From the NCBI GenBank assembly GCA_002785215.1, contig PFMK01000039.1, forward strand, positions 1 to 8,380: a stretch of DNA of 8,380 nt, given 5' to 3'. Under the pieces are notes generated by a model. That model saw only the letters and a list, made by a program, of their open reading frames with translations. It searched no databases and was not told the origin of the DNA. The DNA comes from Candidatus Gottesmanbacteria bacterium CG_4_10_14_0_8_um_filter_37_24. GTDB lineage: Bacteria > Patescibacteriota > Microgenomatia > 2-02-FULL-39-11. Positions 6,559 to 8,380 of the stretch are shown one piece after another (the stretch's first letter is position 1; each line of letters starts with the position of its first letter). Both the position numbers and the translations under genes were made by a program.

Positions 6559-7955
6559 ATGGGTTTACCCTGAGCAATCCGCCCGTTGGCGGAGAGTCGA
6601 AGGGCTTTCTCCATAGCTTTTTGCTTATTTATAACTTCCTGATATTCTTTTTCCGGGATTGAATCCATCACTATTCCGCTTCCTGTTTGTGTATAAGCAC
6701 TCTCACCTTTTACGAAAAGTGAACGGATGAGAATTGCAAACATGGATTCCCCGTTTATGGAAAAATACCCACCGACTCCTCCGTAGGGACCACGAGCACA
6801 TCCTTCCAATTGGGAGATTATTTTCATTGCTTCCACTTTTGGCGCACCAGTTAAAGTACCTGCAGGAAAACATGATAACAGTGATGAGAAAGCGTTTTCT
6901 CCTTTTTTAAGCTTACCGGAAACCTCTGTGTAGAGATGCTGCACGAAACTATATGGTTTTACTGTTGCCTGTTTCTCCACTCTGACGCTCCCAAATTGAC
7001 AGATTTTTCCAATATCATTTCTTGCCAGATCAACAAGCATCATATGTTCCGCCATTTCTTTTCCATCAGATTGCAGTTTTTGAGCAAGTATTTTATCTTC
7101 CCCACTATCTTTCCCCCGCTTTATAGTACCGGCCAAAGTACCCAAGTGTTCAATTCTTCCTCCCTTAACTCTGATTAAAAGTTCAGGACTGGCGGAGATA
7201 ATTTCTCTTTCTTGGAATTTCATATAAATCATGTATGGAGAGGGGTTAATTTGCCGAAGCACTGCATAAAGCCTCCGATTGTCTCCTGCAAACTGATAAA
7301 TACTTTTAAGTGACAAGACTACCTGGAAAACATCACCTTTAGCTATCTTTTCTTTCGCCTCCCTAACCAAATTCTTATGTATTTTCTCTTTACCGTCATC
7401 TTCCAGCTTTTTATATTTGAAAACGGCTAATCTGCCGGAATAATTTAAAGTCTTGCGTACTTTCTCTATCCGTGACTGGCCGTGGTGAAAATAGATGCAT
7501 TTTTTTCCTCTTTTATTAAATATCAACCCATCCTGATAAAACCCAAACTCAAAACAAGGAAAATCATATAAATTATGTCCAACAAATGCCGGTTCAAAAT
7601 ATTTGGTTCCCTCGTAAGAAACATAACCAACCAATCCCCCGCAATATCCTTTTACTTTCGATGTTTTATCTAACATTCCTCTAGAAAATTTTATTAATGA
7701 CTCAAAAGCGTTAGATACTTTCAAGCTTCTCCCGGAAATAAATATTTCTCCATTGTTTGCTGAAATAACAAACATAGGATCAAACCCTATATATGAATAA
7801 CGATTATATTTTCCTTCCTCTCCCAGAGATTCCAATAGAAATACATTCCCAAAATTGGGATAAAATCTTTTGAACACTTCAAATGCAGAAATCGAGATAT
7901 CAATCTCAACTTCCTGATATTTTCCTAATTTTATTTCTGGATAAATATTTTCCAT
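6555..7955 (-). CDS. trpE: Anthranilate synthase component I
   Basis: Chorismate-using catalytic subunit that, with TrpG, makes anthranilate in the first committed step. It has 466 residues. The tryptophan feedback site is intact: LLES (40-43) and NPSPYM (237-242). The chorismate-binding domain shows SASPELL (254-260), AGTIKRG (275-281), EMAEHMMLVDLARND (300-314), the catalytic His340 in YSFVQHL, FPAGTLTGAPK (363-373), GPYGGVGGY (389-397) and QTGSGIVMDS (423-432). The usual RPIAGTRPRG stretch reads GTLAGTIKRG, a divergence. The last residues (LRLSANGRIAQG) are encoded by a palindromic repeat. The ATG directly abuts the U-tract of the leader terminator, with AGAGGA 8 bases upstream, so start choice is well supported. 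Regulation is by the T-box leader and probably Trp inhibition. It is not PabB, because of the intact LLES and the operon context. Confidence 0.96.
   Translation of the reverse strand: MENIYPEIKLGKYQEVEIDISISAFEVFKRFYPNFGNVFLLESLGEEGKYNRYSYIGFDPMFVISANNGEIFISGRSLKVSNAFESLIKFSRGMLDKTSKVKGYCGGLVGYVSYEGTKYFEPAFVGHNLYDFPCFEFGFYQDGLIFNKRGKKCIYFHHGQSRIEKVRKTLNYSGRLAVFKYKKLEDDGKEKIHKNLVREAKEKIAKGDVFQVVLSLKSIYQFAGDNRRLYAVLRQINPSPYMIYMKFQEREIISASPELLIRVKGGRIEHLGTLAGTIKRGKDSGEDKILAQKLQSDGKEMAEHMMLVDLARNDIGKICQFGSVRVEKQATVKPYSFVQHLYTEVSGKLKKGENAFSSLLSCFPAGTLTGAPKVEAMKIISQLEGCARGPYGGVGGYFSINGESMFAILIRSLFVKGESAYTQTGSGIVMDSIPEKEYQEVINKQKAMEKALRLSANGRIAQGKPI
6568..6605. repeat. Composite palindromic repeat embedded in the 3' end of trpE
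   Basis: The outer borders CCCTGAGC and GAGTCGAAGGGC resemble the CCCTGAGC...GTCGAAGGGC small repeat seen scattered in many metagenome-derived genomes (from memory, not searched). The interior is a perfect inverted repeat TCCGCC-CGTT-GGCGGA (6578-6593). It is far more GC-rich than its surroundings. It reads in frame as the TrpE C-terminal residues about 453-463, beyond the last conserved TrpE motif, and ends just before the trpG start. Confidence 0.65.
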
Positions 7956-7999
7956 AAAAAAAGTCCTCTCCTCCCGACGTAACGTCGGGATTCAAGGAC
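7956..7999 (-). terminator. T-box intrinsic terminator overlapping the trpE ribosome site
   Basis: GTCCT (7999-7995) pairs with AGGAC (7967-7963) and an inner arm TCCCGACG pairs with CGTCGGGA (7990-7983 with 7979-7972) around a short loop. It is followed by seven T that run directly into the trpE ATG. The 5' outer arm is the same CGTCCTT strand that the T-box uses for the antiterminator, so the two structures exclude each other. The 3' strand contains GGAGGAGAGGA, the trpE Shine-Dalgarno. Confidence 0.88.
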
Positions 8000-8055
8000 G
8001 ATAATCTATTTTATTCGATCTTCTTACCGTCGTGCCACCTTGATTCGTTGCCCTA

Positions 8056-8082
8056 CAAAAAAATCCCGACTCAGTCGGGATT
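8056..8082 (-). terminator. Terminator-like hairpin inside the T-box leader (Stem III position)
   Basis: AATCCCGAC (8082-8074) pairs perfectly with GTCGGGATT (8070-8062) around a TGA loop, and seven T (8063-8057) follow. By position, between the upstream leader domain and the T-box, it corresponds to Stem III of T-box leaders. By sequence it looks like a complete intrinsic terminator. Its arms are nearly the same as those of the downstream terminator. Confidence 0.6.
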
Positions 8083-8179
8083 CATCAGTAGGTAAACCTC
8101 ATTCTGACGAGCTCCGTTACCGACACTCGTTGCTAGACTTTTTACGGTTTCGCCTCCGTACCTGATTAGGGTCTGCTCC

Positions 8180-8198
8180 CCGATTCCAACCTCATCGG
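8180..8198 (-). other. Leader hairpin with UGG in its loop (candidate specifier)
   Basis: CCGAT/ATCGG closes a 9-base loop GAGGTTGGA. UUGGA in the loop is the exact complement of U33-CCA-A37 expected in the tRNA-Trp anticodon loop. It is the only UGG in the leader before the T-box. The hairpin can be extended below by GCTT/GAGC with a TGA bulge. Whether it reads the anticodon is inference. Confidence 0.35.
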
Positions 8199-8224
8199 AT
8201 CAAAGCATTTATTAAACTTTATAT

Positions 8225-8233
8225 ATCATACCA
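8225..8233 (-). promoter_or_regulatory. Predicted trp operon promoter (extended -10)
   Basis: On the minus strand TGGTATGAT (8233-8225) is an extended -10 match. A consensus TTGACA lies at 8243-8238, but only 7 bases upstream of TATGAT, so it cannot act as its -35 in the normal way. No strong -35 sits at 17 bases. A start near 8218 would give a leader of about 260 bases. The region is shared with the upstream side of the divergent gene at 8269. Confidence 0.5.
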
Positions 8234-8268
8234 CAGATGTCAAAAAATAAATAATTCAGGAATAAAAG

Positions 8269-8380
8269 ATGAGAATCCAGCCTTCTTCCCGTGATATACT
8301 GAAAAAACTTGGGTTTGAAATAGGTTTTTCCAGCATAGCCCCATCTAATCAGCTATTGCAACCAATTAAGTTGCAAACCT
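8269..8380 (+). CDS. 5' end of a divergent gene, possibly epoxyqueuosine reductase-like
   Basis: An open frame starts at ATG 8269 with a good AGGA ribosome site 7 bases upstream (8258-8261) and runs off the window edge after 37 codons. The visible product starts MRIQPSSRDILKKLGFEIGF and continues SSIAPSNQLLQ. The stretch LKKLGFEIGFSSIAPS resembles the N-terminus of QueG/epoxyqueuosine reductase proteins (ELGFxxVGIAPA), but 37 residues are too few for a firm identification. It is transcribed away from the trp operon across an intergenic region of about 50 bases that holds the trp promoter. Confidence 0.5.
   Translation, partial: MRIQPSSRDILKKLGFEIGFSSIAPSNQLLQPIKLQT

Larger units (their letters stand above)
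7956..8218 (-). promoter_or_regulatory. T-box leader controlling the trp operon (tRNA-Trp responsive)
   Basis: An untranslated leader of about 260 bases precedes trpE. The T-box AAGGTGGCACGACGG (8041-8027) forms the canonical antiterminator with ATCGTCCTT (8002-7994). AAGG pairs with CCTT and the lower arm ACG (plus flanking pairs) with CGT, leaving a 7-base bulge UGGCACG. UGGC complements GCCA-3', the acceptor end expected for bacterial tRNA-Trp with discriminator G. The alternative terminator lies at 7956-7999. Known T-boxes read through when uncharged tRNA binds. The upstream half is not a recognisable Stem I; the only UGG before the T-box is at 8188-8186 in a hairpin loop. The T-box call is firm; Trp specificity rests on operon content and the UGGC bulge. 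Confidence 0.88.

Noticed and set aside
8096..8104. GAATGAGG as a specifier loop with codon UGA (recoded Trp)
   Set aside because: TGA is the stop codon of trpE, trpC, trpB and trpA, so UGA is not read as Trp here.
8090..8200. TRAP-binding site made of repeated GAG triplets
   Set aside because: Several GAG triplets occur, but they are spaced irregularly, not every 2-3 bases as TRAP requires.
7956..8218. Classical trpL-type attenuator with a Trp-rich leader peptide
   Set aside because: The only UGG codons upstream of trpE are the hairpin-loop UGG and the T-box UGG. There are no tandem Trp codons in a short reading frame.
8238..8243. TTGACA as the -35 box of the trp promoter
   Set aside because: It is only 7 bases from TATGAT, and no good -10 lies 16-18 bases downstream of it. 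The extended -10 is the better signal.
1..8380. CRISPR array, insertion sequence, tRNA or rRNA gene
   Set aside because: No direct repeats with spacers, transposase, terminal inverted repeats or tRNA/rRNA-like sequence were seen on either strand.

Overview
This 8.4-kb, AT-rich window carries a complete tryptophan-biosynthesis operon on the minus strand, in the order trpE-trpG-trpD-trpC-trpF-trpB-trpA, followed by a tryptophanyl-tRNA synthetase gene (trpS). All seven pathway activities from chorismate to tryptophan are encoded by separate, intact genes. They are packed with 4- or 8-base overlaps or gaps of 18 bases or less. Only the trpA-trpS junction is longer (117 bases), and it holds a candidate promoter and a small palindrome.

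Upstream of trpE (about 7956-8218) lies a leader of about 260 bases that ends in a well-supported T-box antiterminator/terminator switch. The tRNA-acceptor-binding bulge reads UGGC, which pairs with the GCCA-3' end expected of bacterial tRNA-Trp. The operon is therefore probably induced by uncharged tRNA-Trp. The promoter-proximal half of the leader does not show the usual Stem I landmarks. It also contains a second terminator-like hairpin that shares its arms with the real terminator. The trpE Shine-Dalgarno lies in the terminator stem and the trpE ATG abuts the U-tract. TrpE keeps the LLES and NPSPYM motifs of tryptophan feedback inhibition, so control is expected at the transcript and at the enzyme.

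The 3' gene trpS encodes a two-domain protein of 500 residues: an N-terminal YbaK/ProX-type tRNA-deacylase-like domain (about 1-155) joined to a full class I TrpRS (about 165-500). A trans-editing-like domain on TrpRS, beside an operon that senses tRNA-Trp charging, is the most unusual gene-level feature. Several Trp enzymes (TrpC, TrpB, TrpA) carry substitutions at positions that are usually invariant.

Outside the cluster, a divergent plus-strand gene starts at 8269 and runs off the window; its N-terminus weakly resembles epoxyqueuosine reductase. The first 102 bases hold no gene I can identify.

Organism: low GC, T-box control, short palindromes of the TCCCGA-N-TCGGGA type, and a CCCTGAGC...GTCGAAGGGC-type repeat inside trpE suggest an uncultivated bacterium, perhaps a candidate phylum or a deep Gram-positive-like lineage. 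TGA is used as stop (trpE, trpC, trpB, trpA), which excludes a UGA-Trp code. I cannot name a taxon.
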